Assembly: GCF_028993555.1 (NCBI RefSeq)
Contig: NZ_CP118610.1
Span: forward strand, 1,178,001 to 1,242,000
Length of the DNA stretch: 64,000 nucleotides
Source: Ensifer adhaerens
GTDB taxonomy: Bacteria; Pseudomonadota; Alphaproteobacteria; Rhizobiales; Rhizobiaceae
Direction of reading: 5' to 3'
Made by a program: the position numbers and the translations under genes
The notes under the pieces: generated by a model
What the model was told of the DNA's origin: nothing
What the model saw: the letters and a program-made list of their open reading frames with translations, nothing else
Databases searched by the model: none
Shown here: piece by piece, positions 28,348-37,424 of the stretch
How the letters are laid out: each line of letters starts with the position of its first letter
How positions within the stretch are numbered: the first letter of the stretch is position 1

Positions 28348-29532
28348 TTGGGTGGCGATCTCAAGGCTATTGCCGATGCAATCCTCAATAGCGCCGTCAG
28401 CGCCGCTGATGGCGTGCCCGGCGTCGTCGCGATTGCAACAGATAGACGTGGCGATATCTACACGGGCGCAGCCGGAAAGCGCATGTTGGGCGGCGATGCG
28501 GACATGACGGCCGACAGCGTCTTCGGGCTCTTCTCGATGACGAAAGCGATCACTTCCACTGCCTGCCTGCAACTGGTTGAAGAGGGCAGGCTCGATCTCG
28601 ATGCACCAGCCAGACGATACGCTCCCGAGATTGGCAAGCTGCAGGTGATTGAGGGCTTTGATTCCTCCGGGAACCCGAAGCTCCGCCCACCCAAGCGGGA
28701 TATCACGACGCGCATGCTGCTTTTGCATACGGCTGGCCTTGGATACGACTTCTTTAATGAGACCTACGCCAGGTTGGCCCGCCAACATGGGCAACCGAGC
28801 GTGATCACGAGCTCCTATGCATCCATCCAAACTCCATTGCTGTTCGACCCAGGCGACGACTGGGAATATGGAAGCAACCTGGATTGGGCCGGACAGGTGG
28901 TGGAGGGCATAGCCGGCAAGCGACTGGGCGAGGTGATGACGGAGCGAATCCTCCAACCGCTCGGCATGGGCGATACCGGTTTCGCATTGAACCCATCGAT
29001 GGCCTCACGCGTGGTCACGCTGCATCAGAGAGGCGACGCAGGGCGTTTGCTGCCTTTGCCTGATTTCCGGTTCCCCCAGGAACCCGAGGTTCAAATGGGT
29101 GGGCATGGCCTCTACTCGACGGCTACCGATTACTCAAAATTCATTCGCATGTGGCTCAACGACGGGGTGGCACCCGGTGGCCGCGTGCTGAAAGCCGAAA
29201 CCGTCGAAATGGCGGAAAAGAACGGCCTTGGGGAAAAGAAGATCAAAAAGCTTCCCGGGGTGATACCGAGCCTTTCGCACGACGCGGAATTTTTCCCCGG
29301 AATGCCGAAATCCTGGGGCCTTAGCTTCATGATCAACGATGAAGCCGCGCCAACAGGTCGACCGGCCGGCGCGCTGGCTTGGGCTGGGCTTGCAAACCTC
29401 TATTACTGGATAGACCGCCAAAATGGTCTCGGCGGCCTATGGGCGACGCAGATACTGCCCTTTGCCGACCCAGCCTCGATCGGAGGCTACCTTGATTTTG
29501 AGACGGCGGTTTATGCCAGTTCTAAAAGGTAA
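28348..29532 (+). CDS. Serine hydrolase of the class C beta-lactamase/esterase family
   Basis: Encodes about 394 residues of the beta-lactamase-related (PF00144) family. The nucleophile motif SxxK is FSMTKAITS (after DSVFGLF) and the YxN-like motif is [24 protein letters not shown] is a typical late block. These enzymes act as esterases, D-aminopeptidases or beta-lactamase relatives; the substrate is unknown. No signal peptide is visible, so it is probably cytoplasmic. The proposed TTG start at 28348 follows GGGAGG by 5 bases; the frame is open further upstream (TTG 28240, GTG 28327), so the start is uncertain. Confidence 0.82.
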   Translation: MGGDLKAIADAILNSAVSAADGVPGVVAIATDRRGDIYTGAAGKRMLGGDADMTADSVFGLFSMTKAITSTACLQLVEEGRLDLDAPARRYAPEIGKLQVIEGFDSSGNPKLRPPKRDITTRMLLLHTAGLGYDFFNETYARLARQHGQPSVITSSYASIQTPLLFDPGDDWEYGSNLDWAGQVVEGIAGKRLGEVMTERILQPLGMGDTGFALNPSMASRVVTLHQRGDAGRLLPLPDFRFPQEPEVQMGGHGLYSTATDYSKFIRMWLNDGVAPGGRVLKAETVEMAEKNGLGEKKIKKLPGVIPSLSHDAEFFPGMPKSWGLSFMINDEAAPTGRPAGALAWAGLANLYYWIDRQNGLGGLWATQILPFADPASIGGYLDFETAVYASSKR

Positions 29533-29609
29533 CCGGCCCGCAACATGCGATCTCTCCCGCCAAGCCTGGGCCGCGCATGGTGCGCCCGCCCGGCTCGGCG
29601 TCCGTGGCG

Positions 29610-29879
29610 TCAGCTGTTACCCTGCGGTCCGCTCTGGTCCATACGGCGGCGGATAAGCTTGTAGCTGTGATCGGGCTGGACCTCATAGGTTTCGAAGACC
29701 ATCTGCCCTTCATACATGAAACGGTTCTGAACCATCGTACCGGGGGCTGCCTGCGTCTTTCGTTTGCTGGCATTTTCGCCGTAGGTCAGGCTATCGGGCA
29801 GGGGCTCAAGGCTTTGCTGGGCGCTGTTGCAACCGACGAGGGCCAAAAGGCCGATGACTGCAAGATATGTTGGCTTCAT
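29610..29879 (-). CDS. Small predicted lipoprotein
   Basis: Encodes 89 residues. The N-terminus is a lipoprotein signal: positive start MKPTY, hydrophobic LAVIGLLALVG and a lipobox LVGC with Cys at position 17. The mature part contains MVQNRFMYEGQMVFETYEV and no domain I recognise. Probably anchored in the inner or outer membrane. It converges with the serine hydrolase gene and lies 51 bp downstream of the deformylase-like gene on the same strand, with which it may be cotranscribed. Confidence 0.75.
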   Translation of the reverse strand: MKPTYLAVIGLLALVGCNSAQQSLEPLPDSLTYGENASKRKTQAAPGTMVQNRFMYEGQMVFETYEVQPDHSYKLIRRRMDQSGPQGNS

Positions 29880-29930
29880 TGTCCGATCCTTGGTGAACTG
29901 GGAATCATTGAACGCTGTTTGCGGGAGCTC

Positions 29931-30440
29931 CTAGGCGCGTGCCTGCTCCCTTGTCAGCTTTTCGAATTTCTTGATCGCCCGATCGCGCTTCAGCCGCGAG
30001 AGGCGTTGGGTCCAGAAAATACCATCGAGCTGGTCGATTTCGTGTTGCAGGCAAATGGCCATCAGCCCTTTGGCTTCTTCTTCGACCGTTTCGCCTGAAA
30101 GGGTTTGATAGCGAACGCGCACCGTCTGCGGTCGCTCGATGTCCTCCGAAACTCCAGGCATCGAAACACTGCCTTCCGCATGTCTCATGACTTCGACGGA
30201 GTTCCAGACGATCTCAGGATTGACGTAAACCCTGACGCCGCTCTCCCGGTCGAGCTCGATCACCGTCACCCTTTGAAGGACGCCGACGTGAGGAGCGGTG
30301 ATGCCGATACCCGGCGCCGCTCGCATCGTGTCGAGAAGGTCGTCCGCAAGGCCCCCAAGCGCCGCATCAAAGCGGGTGACGGTTTCCGCCTTCTGGCTCA
30401 GCAACGGATTGGGAAAGCGGACAATGGGACGCGTCGCCAT
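29931..30440 (-). CDS. Peptide deformylase-like protein with lost metal ligands
   Basis: Encodes 169 residues with the peptide deformylase fold and length. Deformylases remove N-formyl from nascent chains using a metal held by one Cys (EGCLS motif) and two His (HEXXH). Here motif 1 is GIGITAPH instead of GxGxAAxQ, motif 2 is EGSVS with Ser91 in place of the Cys ligand, and motif 3 is QHEIDQ with Gln137 in place of the second His. I read each change directly from the DNA. Two of three metal ligands are gone, so classical activity is unlikely. Rhizobia usually encode another, normal Def elsewhere. Confidence 0.85.
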   Translation of the reverse strand: MATRPIVRFPNPLLSQKAETVTRFDAALGGLADDLLDTMRAAPGIGITAPHVGVLQRVTVIELDRESGVRVYVNPEIVWNSVEVMRHAEGSVSMPGVSEDIERPQTVRVRYQTLSGETVEEEAKGLMAICLQHEIDQLDGIFWTQRLSRLKRDRAIKKFEKLTREQARA

Positions 30441-30721
30441 CAGAAATTCCTCGGCTGCAGCGTTCGCGGCCCCGTACGTCCCATTGAGGAGCGTAGGAGG
30501 CGGCGTAAAGCTTGGGCTGCTGTTTCGTTCGCTGAAATCGATTCCGGCTCCAGGGAACGAAGAGAAGTGCTAGCCGATCGCGCGATCGATGTCGACAGTG
30601 TCGCGATGCAGCCGGTTTTTCATGTATTTGCAACAGCTTGAATAAATCTGTTGTCGTCGCGCACAGGGTGGTATCTGTGCTGTGGACCTCGGCGAGGCTT
30701 TGCGCTAGCAGGGCTGTACAT

Positions 30722-30754
30722 CCCCGCTTCCGCAGCACGGCCACGGAAGTGGGG
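30722..30754 (+). other. Strong hairpin in the mgtE leader
   Basis: CCCCGCTTCCG (30722-30732) pairs over 11 positions, with one G-U, with CGGAAGTGGGG (30744-30754), loop of 11 bases. A smaller palindrome CGTCA-G-TGACG follows at about 30764-30774. Both lie 55-110 bp upstream of mgtE in sequence that I read as untranslated leader. Magnesium-responsive leaders precede mgtE in other bacteria, but I cannot match this one to the M-box consensus. Confidence 0.45.
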
Positions 30755-30829
30755 GCACCAACCGTCAGTGACGCATTCTTTTCGGCCCGTACGGAGCACC
30801 GGAAAGCAGCAATCGTTTCGAGGGCGCCC

Positions 30830-32251
30830 ATGAGCAATATCGGCGACGACGACAGCGGTATCGAAGACGTCAAGACCTTTGACGGCTCGGACATCTATGC
30901 CGACGACGGTTCGGTTCGTTCCGATTTCCTCATGCATGTCGGCGCCGCGATCGCCGATCGCGATACGATTTATCTGCGCCAGCATGTTGCCGGCCTGCAT
31001 TCGTCGGAACTTGGCGACCTGCTTGAAGCGATCCAGCCGGACCAGCGCCTGGCGCTCGTTTCGCTGCTCGGCAAGGAGTTCGACCTTTCGGCCTTGACCG
31101 AGGTCGACGAGGCAATCCGTCTCGATATCGTCGAGCATCTGCCGAACGAGCAGATCGCCGAAGCCATCGGCGAAATGGACTCGGACGACGCGGTCTACAT
31201 TCTCGAGGATCTCGACCAGGAGGACCAGGACGAGATCCTGGCGAAGCTGCCGTTCACCGAACGTGTCCGTCTTCGCCGCTCGCTCGATTATCCAGAGAGC
31301 ACGGCCGGCCGGCGCATGCAGACCGAGTTCGTGGCGGTTCCGCCGTTCTGGACCGTCGGCCAGACGATCGACTACATGCGAGAAGACGAGGATCTGCCCG
31401 AGAGCTTCACGCAGATCTTCGTCATCGATCCCACCTTCAAGCTGCTTGGCGCCGTGGACCTCGATCGCGTGCTGCGCACCAAACGCTCGATCAAGGTCGA
31501 TGCCATCATGCACGACACGAGCCACGCCATTCCCGCCGAAATGGACCAGGAAGAGGCAGCACAGCTCTTCGAGCAATACGACCTTCTCTCCGCCGCCGTC
31601 GTCGACGACAACGGCCGGCTCGTCGGCGTCCTTACCATCGATGACGTCGTCGACGTCATCCAGGAAGAGGCCGAGGAAGACCTCTTGCGCCTGAGCGGCG
31701 TCGGCGACGAAGAACTGTCGGACTCGGTTGCGGAGGCATCCCGTTCGCGCGTCCCCTGGCTGTTCATCAATTCGATGACGGCCTGCATCTCCGCTTCGGT
31801 CATCGGCCTCTTCGATGCGACGATCCAGCAGATCGTGGCGCTTGCCATTCTGATGCCGATCGTCGCTGGTATGGGCGGCAATGCCGGTTCGCAGACGATG
31901 ACGATTACCGTGCGCGCGCTCGCGACGCGCGGCCTCGATATTCACAACGCCCCGCGCATCATCCGGCGCGAAGCAGGTGTAGGGCTGCTGAATGGTATGA
32001 TCTTCGGCACGTTGATCGGCCTGCTCGCCGGTCTCTGGTTTCAGGACCCGAACATCGGCGGCATCATCGCCACCGCCATGCTGATCAACATGATGGCCGC
32101 AGCACTCGCCGGCATCCTCGTTCCGCTGTGCCTGGATCGCTTCGGCGCTGATCCGGCCGTCTCTTCCGCCGTCTTCGTGACGGCCATCACCGACGTCACG
32201 GGCTTCTTCAGTTTTCTCGGCATTGCCACTTGGTGGTTCCACGTCACGTAA
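30830..32251 (+). CDS. mgtE: Magnesium transporter MgtE
   Basis: Encodes 473 residues of the MgtE magnesium channel. The acidic MgtE N domain (about 25-150, with LLEAIQPDQRLALVSLLG and DSDDAVYILEDLDQEDQDEIL) is followed by two CBS domains (about 155-275), which sense magnesium. Five transmembrane helices follow; the pore signature is PIVAGMGGNAGSQTMTITVRALA. The start at 30830 is preferred; an in-frame TTG at 30638 would translate the structured leader. A 540-codon antisense frame over the gene is a shadow. Confidence 0.95.
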   Translation: MSNIGDDDSGIEDVKTFDGSDIYADDGSVRSDFLMHVGAAIADRDTIYLRQHVAGLHSSELGDLLEAIQPDQRLALVSLLGKEFDLSALTEVDEAIRLDIVEHLPNEQIAEAIGEMDSDDAVYILEDLDQEDQDEILAKLPFTERVRLRRSLDYPESTAGRRMQTEFVAVPPFWTVGQTIDYMREDEDLPESFTQIFVIDPTFKLLGAVDLDRVLRTKRSIKVDAIMHDTSHAIPAEMDQEEAAQLFEQYDLLSAAVVDDNGRLVGVLTIDDVVDVIQEEAEEDLLRLSGVGDEELSDSVAEASRSRVPWLFINSMTACISASVIGLFDATIQQIVALAILMPIVAGMGGNAGSQTMTITVRALATRGLDIHNAPRIIRREAGVGLLNGMIFGTLIGLLAGLWFQDPNIGGIIATAMLINMMAAALAGILVPLCLDRFGADPAVSSAVFVTAITDVTGFFSFLGIATWWFHVT

Positions 32252-32265
32252 GGTGAGCGCCTTGT

Positions 32266-32287
32266 TTGACTTTTACGTCAAGGTCAA
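32266..32287. promoter_or_regulatory. Probable operator of the MerR-type regulator
   Basis: An imperfect palindrome has arms TTGACTTTTAC (32266-32276) and GTCAAGGTCAA (32277-32287), matching at 9 of 11 positions. Further half-site-like CTTTGACC copies lie at about 32348 and 32368. The site lies 138 bp upstream of the MerR gene. Palindromes with TTGAC/GTCAA ends are typical of MerR regulators of the LiuR type; autoregulation is inferred. Confidence 0.55.
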
Positions 32288-32425
32288 CGATAGTGTAGGT
32301 ACATGACAGCGCGCGCGTCTTTTAAGATGCGCCAGGACCGCTGTAACACTTTGACCCGCTGCATAACTTTGACCTTAGATCGATACCGATTGTAGGCGCC
32401 ATGCAGTAAATCGTGGAATGGCAGC

Positions 32426-32812
32426 GTGAATAAATACTATAGCATCACCGAATTGACGCGAGAATTCGGCATTTCCACCCGAACGCTGCGGTTCTATGAG
32501 GACGAAGGCCTCATTCATCCCGAACGCCGTGGACGCACTCGGCTGTTCAGGCCGGCGGATCGGCGGTTGATCCAGGAAATTCTGCGTGGCCGGCGCATCG
32601 GCTTCACGATTGCCGAGATTCGCGAAATCATCCAGGTCTACAAGGATCCGCCCGGCGAGATGGGCCAGCTTCGGCTGTTGATGAGCCGGGTCGAAGAAAA
32701 GCGCGAGGAGCTTCGCCAGAAGCGCAAGGATATCGAGGACACGCTGGCAGAGCTCGACAATGTCGAGGAGGCATGCCTGACGCGGCTAGCGGAGATCGGC
32801 GTCGGTACCTGA
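32426..32812 (+). CDS. MerR-family transcriptional regulator
   Basis: Encodes 128 residues. The N-terminal winged HTH is clear: YYSITELTREFGISTRTLRFYEDEGLIHPERRGRTRLF, then RLIQEILRGRRIGFTIAEIREII. A dimerisation coiled coil follows (VEEKREELRQKRKDIEDTLAEL). No metal-binding Cys pair of the CueR/MerR type is present (a single Cys at EEACLT), so an organic effector is more likely; LiuR-type regulators of branched-chain acid degradation have this layout. The start is GTG at 32426 with a weak binding site. Target genes are not in the window. Confidence 0.88.
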   Translation: MNKYYSITELTREFGISTRTLRFYEDEGLIHPERRGRTRLFRPADRRLIQEILRGRRIGFTIAEIREIIQVYKDPPGEMGQLRLLMSRVEEKREELRQKRKDIEDTLAELDNVEEACLTRLAEIGVGT

Positions 32813-32892
32813 GCAGGTATTCTTAAAGGCGAAAGTTTCGAAGGGTAGCGTCCGCGCTGCCCTTTTTGGTTTTGGGCTTCGGGAGCTTTGGG

Positions 32893-33366
32893 TCAGATCC
32901 AGCGGCTGGTGTGCCGGCAATAACGCTCGAACTCGAAGCCGAAGCGCGACAGCAGATGCCGCTCTTCGTTGCGAATGGCAAAGAGGGTCGTCAGCATCAC
33001 CGCTACGACTGCGGTGATGAAGAACCACGGATTGAGCGTCGCCAGGCCGAAGCCGACCATCATCAACGTGTAGCCGAGATAGATCGGGTTGCGTGTGAAG
33101 CGGAAGGGGCCGTAGGTGACGAGGCAGGTTGCCGACCGGTAAGGCATGACGGCCGTATGCCGGTCGAGCAAGGTCTTGACTGCCCAGAGATCCAGCCAGA
33201 TGGCGACGATGATCAGCGTGCCGCCGCTGATCCAGGGAAACCAGCTATGTCCGTGTGCGACGGGGATGGGTGAATATCGCGCCAGAACGAGGGCCGCGAG
33301 CGTGGCGACGCCGTAGAGCAGGGCGGGCCACGGGAAGTTCAGCGGCTTGGCACGATAGGCGTTCAT
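32893..33366 (-). CDS. Isoprenylcysteine carboxyl methyltransferase-like membrane protein
   Basis: Encodes 157 residues with about four transmembrane segments and the ICMT/PEMT-type C-terminal signature: LVTYGPFRFTRNPIYLGYTLMMVG and RNEERHLLSRFGFEFERYCRHTSRW. Bacterial members are integral-membrane methyltransferases using S-adenosylmethionine; the substrate is unknown. It lies 3 bp after the DUF1624 gene on the same strand, so the two are cotranscribed. Confidence 0.85.
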   Translation of the reverse strand: MNAYRAKPLNFPWPALLYGVATLAALVLARYSPIPVAHGHSWFPWISGGTLIIVAIWLDLWAVKTLLDRHTAVMPYRSATCLVTYGPFRFTRNPIYLGYTLMMVGFGLATLNPWFFITAVVAVMLTTLFAIRNEERHLLSRFGFEFERYCRHTSRWI

Positions 33367-33369
33367 GTC

Positions 33370-34386
33370 CTAGTCCCCTGATTGCACGTCCATTGTGCAC
33401 TGTCGCGCGATTCGCGCAATGCGTTCATCGCTGCTGACGTTGATCTCTCCCCTGTTCAGGCTGTCGAACAGGTTCTGTTGTACCAGAAGGTCGAGCGTAC
33501 AGCCGCAGAAGGCCTCGCACGGCACGGCCGGGTTCCCCTGGTTGCAGGCTGCGACGCAATTACTGCGGTAGGCCTGCTTGGGATCCGGCAATGTCGGCGG
33601 TGAAATCAGCGAGAAGAGATAGACCAGTCCGATGAGCACGGGCTGGTGAATGAGGTATATGGCCAGACTGTGACGGCCGCCGAAGACCAAAGGCCTCATC
33701 CACAGCTTGCCCTTGGCACCTGTGGATGAACGGTTTGCGAGGGCCGAGACGAGGCGCGCGTGGAAGAGCTTGGCTGCGGCAAGGCCGAGCAGGAAAGGCC
33801 CAAGCCACGGCAGCAGCGGCACATAGTCGTTGGAGCGCGGCAGCGTTTCGGACAGCCCGACCCACCAGAGCCAGGGTGCATCGAAGGCCGGCGAGCGGAG
33901 GTAAAGGGGCGCGGCGATGGCCACAGCCGCGGCAAGCAGCGAGACGACGGCCGGCAGTTGCAGGAAAACAAGGCCAATCACGCTTGCGGCAGCGATCGCA
34001 TGCAGGATGCCGAAGAAGATGAACGTGTTCGGGAACGCGAAATAGGTCGCAATGGTGATCAGCGCAGCCGCACCGGCGATTTTGGCAAAGCGTCGCATGA
34101 AAGCGTCGAGGCGAAGCTTCGGCCATTGCCCCAGTACAAGGCTGTAGCCGGCGAGAAACAGGAAACTGCTGGCGATGAGCCGGGCGAAGATCTTCCAGCC
34201 GCCTGTGCCGGCGGTTCCCGCCGCGACATAGCCGAAGAACTCAAGATCCCAGACGAAGTGATAGGTCGCCATGGCGAGCAATGCCACGCCGCGTGCGACG
34301 TCGATGAAGGCGAGCCGCCCCCGTGCGGCAGCTTGAGCCGGTATCTGTGTCGCCGGTGAAGTCACATTGCTGTCGGACATGGGCAT
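33370..34386 (-). CDS. DUF1624 acyltransferase-like membrane protein
   Basis: Encodes 338 residues of the DUF1624 family, related to heparan-alpha-glucosaminide N-acetyltransferase. The N-terminal RLAFIDVARGVALLAMATYHFVWDLEF block is diagnostic and about eight hydrophobic helices follow, ending GGRHSLAIYLIHQPVLIGLVYLF. The last 75 residues are soluble and rich in Cys (CVAACNQG, PCEAFCGC, RQCTM), an unusual tail that may form disulfides or bind metal. The start at 34386 follows AGGA by 6 bases; 34419 is an alternative. Confidence 0.85.
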   Translation of the reverse strand: MPMSDSNVTSPATQIPAQAAARGRLAFIDVARGVALLAMATYHFVWDLEFFGYVAAGTAGTGGWKIFARLIASSFLFLAGYSLVLGQWPKLRLDAFMRRFAKIAGAAALITIATYFAFPNTFIFFGILHAIAAASVIGLVFLQLPAVVSLLAAAVAIAAPLYLRSPAFDAPWLWWVGLSETLPRSNDYVPLLPWLGPFLLGLAAAKLFHARLVSALANRSSTGAKGKLWMRPLVFGGRHSLAIYLIHQPVLIGLVYLFSLISPPTLPDPKQAYRSNCVAACNQGNPAVPCEAFCGCTLDLLVQQNLFDSLNRGEINVSSDERIARIARQCTMDVQSGD

Positions 34387-34510
34387 TCGCCATCCTGTTG
34401 GCGTGAGGAAGAATGACATGCTTGGCTTGTGCCAAACACGCGTCGATTGCTGATGGTGGAATTGAGCAGGCCCGATCTGCTTCTGTTTGGCGCGACGGGT
34501 GTGCGTGCTG

Positions 34511-35203
34511 TCAGGGTGTTGCGTCCTGCAGCAGCGCTGCGCGCGCCTCCGAGAAGAACTGCCTGCGGGTCAGCACGAAGATGACGAAGACGGTAAGACC
34601 GACGAAGACATAGGGGCTGATGAACCAGCCGAGGTAACCGATCGACAGGAAAATCGCCCGAAGCCCGGCGTTGAAGTGCTTGGCGGCCAGCACGTTCATG
34701 CGGATCGCCCGTTCGGCCGCCTTTTCCGCCACCTGCGGGTCGCGCTGCATGTCGGCTGTCATCGGAATGCCGCCCATCAGGATCGAGCAATAGTTGAACA
34801 GCCGATAGGACCACCCGAACTTGAAGAAGGAGTATCCGAAGAGACAGGTAAGACCGCCGACCTTCAGTTCGAATGCCGTCCGGCCGCCATGGAAGACATA
34901 GGGCATATCCGCAAAGATCATTTGCGCCTGTTCGGTTGCGCCGAGCAGCGCGAAGCAGCCGCCGAGGGCGAAGATCGTCGTCGAGGCAAAGAAGGCGGTG
35001 CCGGCCTGCAGCCCCGCGATGATCTGCGTATCGATCATCTTCAGGTCGCGGTTGAGCGAATTGCGGATCCAACGGCCACGGTGCTCGTTCATGAGGCGGG
35101 TGAGACTCACCCGCTTGAAGCCGCGCGTGCCGTCGGTCGCCCAGCTGAAACCCGCCCAAAGCAGGATAAACACGACAAGCGCTATGTAATCTTCGAAGGT
35201 CAT
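34511..35203 (-). CDS. DUF599 family membrane protein
   Basis: Encodes 230 residues with four hydrophobic segments and the DUF599 layout: FEDYIALVVFILLWAGFSW at the start, then the conserved MNEHRGRWIRNSL and LMGGIPMTAD blocks. The family is uncharacterised. The start at 35203 is chosen because the upstream in-frame extension contains no family sequence. Same strand as the DUF1624 gene, with 124 bp between them. Confidence 0.85.
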   Translation of the reverse strand: MTFEDYIALVVFILLWAGFSWATDGTRGFKRVSLTRLMNEHRGRWIRNSLNRDLKMIDTQIIAGLQAGTAFFASTTIFALGGCFALLGATEQAQMIFADMPYVFHGGRTAFELKVGGLTCLFGYSFFKFGWSYRLFNYCSILMGGIPMTADMQRDPQVAEKAAERAIRMNVLAAKHFNAGLRAIFLSIGYLGWFISPYVFVGLTVFVIFVLTRRQFFSEARAALLQDATP

Positions 35204-35485
35204 ACACGTGTTTTTGGCATGGCTTTTGGAAATTGCAAGGTAGCCGCAGCGGCGCGGGAATCGACGGTGCGTCAACTACTGTGATGAAATTGCGGCGGAA
35301 TTTCTCATGGCTCCGCCCTGTGGTTTGCGCGGTTTTCACCAGTTTACCGATCGGCGCGGCCGAGGCGTGACACCTTTCCGCCACATTCCCCCATTGCGCA
35401 TTCACGCTTTCTTCAATATGCATGGCCCCAGACGCGAGCGCCCAATGTGCTGCTCGCGGCCGTTGAGAGTGTTTTCGGAGACATC

Positions 35486-35587
35486 ATGGACAATACAATT
35501 CAGAAGTCTTGCTGGGGCGTAACTGCACGCGCCGTGGCTGGTTTCGCTGGCGTTCTTGTTCTTGCTTATCTTTTCGGCGGCCTTTGA
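35486..35587 (+). CDS. 33-residue membrane microprotein
   Basis: An ATG at 35486, with CGGAG ending 5 bases before it, opens a 33-codon frame ending TGA at 35587. The product starts MDNTIQKSCWGVTARAV and continues with the hydrophobic AGFAGVLVLAYLFGGL, one transmembrane helix long. An intrinsic terminator follows 32 bp after the stop. A ribosome binding site, a sensible protein and a terminator together make a real gene likely although the frame is very short. No homologue is known to me. It lies in a 746-bp gap between DUF599 and sdaA. Confidence 0.6.
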   Translation: MDNTIQKSCWGVTARAVAGFAGVLVLAYLFGGL

Positions 35588-35618
35588 TATCTAGTATCTA
35601 GAAAAGTCCACTGATTGA

Positions 35619-35650
35619 CGGCGCGGCTTCTGAAAAGCCGCGCCGTTTTT
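35619..35650 (+). terminator. Intrinsic terminator of the microprotein gene
   Basis: CGGCGCGGCTT (35619-35629) pairs perfectly with AAGCCGCGCCG (35635-35645), loop CTGAA, followed by TTTTT. There is no other plus-strand gene upstream for about 2.6 kb, so this terminator supports transcription of the 33-codon frame. Confidence 0.92.
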
Positions 35651-35949
35651 GATTCCAGGCACCAATCTCGACACCGCGGAGCCTTCGCGGGACGACAATG
35701 TCGCACGGATGGGATCGAATGTCGGTTGACCGCCTGACCGCCTGCTATGGGATCGCTTAGGCTTCGTTCCTATATTTGTTGCGGATTTCCTTAAATCGGG
35801 ACCGATCTGAGGATAAAATCGTGCAGCAAATTTGAGGATAGCGCGCCGGTTCGCACAGGCCGTGAAGCGTGATATCGAGGCAATCGTGAATGCGGTGCTC
35901 AGGCGATCATGCCGGTGTACCGTGGGTCAGTCTCCGGGGCAGGCAGCTT
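35651..35949 (+). other. 299-bp sdaA upstream region
   Basis: No gene is seen here. Short inverted repeats occur, such as ATCGG-GA-CCGAT at about 35797-35808. I find no glycine riboswitch or other known class. It must contain the sdaA promoter. Confidence 0.4.
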
Positions 35950-37350
35950 ATGTTTCTTTCCGTCTTCGACGTGTTCAAGATCGGTATCGGGCCTTCGAGC
36001 TCGCATACGATGGGGCCGATGTCGGCCGCAAACCGCTTTCTCGATCTCATTCTTTCCGATGACTGGCCGCGCCCGTCCCATGCGGCCGTTGCCGCGATCA
36101 AGGTCAGTCTGCACGGGTCGCTCGCCCATACCGGCATCGGCCATGGCACGGGCAGGGCGGTGATCCTTGGTCTCGTCGGCGAACGCCCCGATCTGGTCGA
36201 TCCTGATCGCATGGATACCCTGATCGACGAGGTCGAGCGCAGCGGTCGCATAACGCCGCCGGGACATCCGTCCTACGAATTCCAGCCGAAGACGGATCTG
36301 GTCTTCGACAAGAAGGTGCCGCTGCCCGGCCATGCCAACGGCATGTCCTTCTCCGCGCTCGACCGCGACGGCCGGCTCTTGTTGAAGCGGATCTATTATT
36401 CGATCGGCGGCGGCTTCGTCGTGACCGACACGGAACTGGAGGCAATGCGTGCCTCGAAGAACAAGGCGGCAGGCGTCAAGGTGCCTTTCCCGTTCTCCTC
36501 GGCGCAGGAGATGCTGGACATGGCAGCCCGCTCCGGCATGACGATCGCTCAGATGAAGCGGGCCAATGAAGAAGCGACCATGTCGCCGGATGAGCTGAAT
36601 GCCGGGCTCGACCGCATCTGGGGTGCGATGAGCAACTGTATCGACCGCGGCCTCAGCCAGGAGGGCATCATGCCCGGCGGCCTGAAGGTCCGCCGTCGTG
36701 CACGCTCAATCCACGACAAGCTGCAGGAAGAGTGGCGCTCAAACAAGACCAACCCGCTGCTCGCCAACGACTGGCTGAGCGTCTATGCCATGGCGGTCAA
36801 TGAAGAGAATGCTGCCGGTGGCCGCGTCGTCACGTCGCCGACCAACGGTGCGGCGGGCGTCGTTCCCGCCACCATCCGCTATTACATGCATTTCCATGAC
36901 GACGCCGATCAGGAAGGCATCCGCGACTATCTGCTGACGGCCGCCGCGATCGGTGGCATCATCAAGCACAACGCCTCGATTTCAGGCGCCGAGGTTGGCT
37001 GTCAGGGCGAAGTCGGCTCCGCGTCCGCCATGGCCGCCGCCGGCCTTGCCGCCGTCATGGGCGGTACGCCCGAGCAGATCGAAAATGCCGCAGAGATTGC
37101 ACTCGAGCACCACCTCGGTATGACCTGTGATCCGGTCGCCGGCCTGGTTCAGGTGCCGTGCATCGAGCGCAACGCGCTGGGTGCGGTCAAGGCCGTGACT
37201 GCGGCGTCGCTGGCGCTGAAGGGCGACGGCAAGCACTTCGTGCCGCTCGATGCCTGCATCGAGACGATGCGCCAAACCGGCGTCGACATGAACGAGAAGT
37301 ACAAGGAAACATCGACCGGCGGTCTCGCGGTCAACGTCGTCGAATGTTGA
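35950..37350 (+). CDS. sdaA: L-serine ammonia-lyase, single-chain iron-sulfur type
   Basis: Encodes 466 residues of L-serine dehydratase, which converts L-serine to pyruvate and ammonia using a 4Fe-4S cluster. The beta-domain start [21 protein letters not shown] is diagnostic, and alpha-domain Cys residues likely to bind the cluster lie in [37 protein letters not shown] and the C-terminal tail. N-terminal beta and C-terminal alpha domains are fused, as in E. coli SdaA. The start at 35950 gives the usual [11 protein letters not shown]-terminus; the in-frame codon at 35890 is rejected. Confidence 0.96.
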   Translation: MFLSVFDVFKIGIGPSSSHTMGPMSAANRFLDLILSDDWPRPSHAAVAAIKVSLHGSLAHTGIGHGTGRAVILGLVGERPDLVDPDRMDTLIDEVERSGRITPPGHPSYEFQPKTDLVFDKKVPLPGHANGMSFSALDRDGRLLLKRIYYSIGGGFVVTDTELEAMRASKNKAAGVKVPFPFSSAQEMLDMAARSGMTIAQMKRANEEATMSPDELNAGLDRIWGAMSNCIDRGLSQEGIMPGGLKVRRRARSIHDKLQEEWRSNKTNPLLANDWLSVYAMAVNEENAAGGRVVTSPTNGAAGVVPATIRYYMHFHDDADQEGIRDYLLTAAAIGGIIKHNASISGAEVGCQGEVGSASAMAAAGLAAVMGGTPEQIENAAEIALEHHLGMTCDPVAGLVQVPCIERNALGAVKAVTAASLALKGDGKHFVPLDACIETMRQTGVDMNEKYKETSTGGLAVNVVEC

Positions 37351-37424
37351 ACCGTCACGGTGATTGTGGATGAACAGCGACTGGCCGCTTGACCGCAGCG
37401 GCCAGACGGGTGTTCAAAAAAGCC

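Noticed and set aside
30638..30829. M-box magnesium riboswitch upstream of mgtE
   Set aside because: The strong hairpins are real but the conserved M-box blocks cannot be matched, so only a structured leader is reported.
30620..32242. 540-codon minus-strand frame across mgtE
   Set aside because: Antisense shadow of a well-recognised MgtE gene; composition follows the opposite-strand codons and has no known domain.
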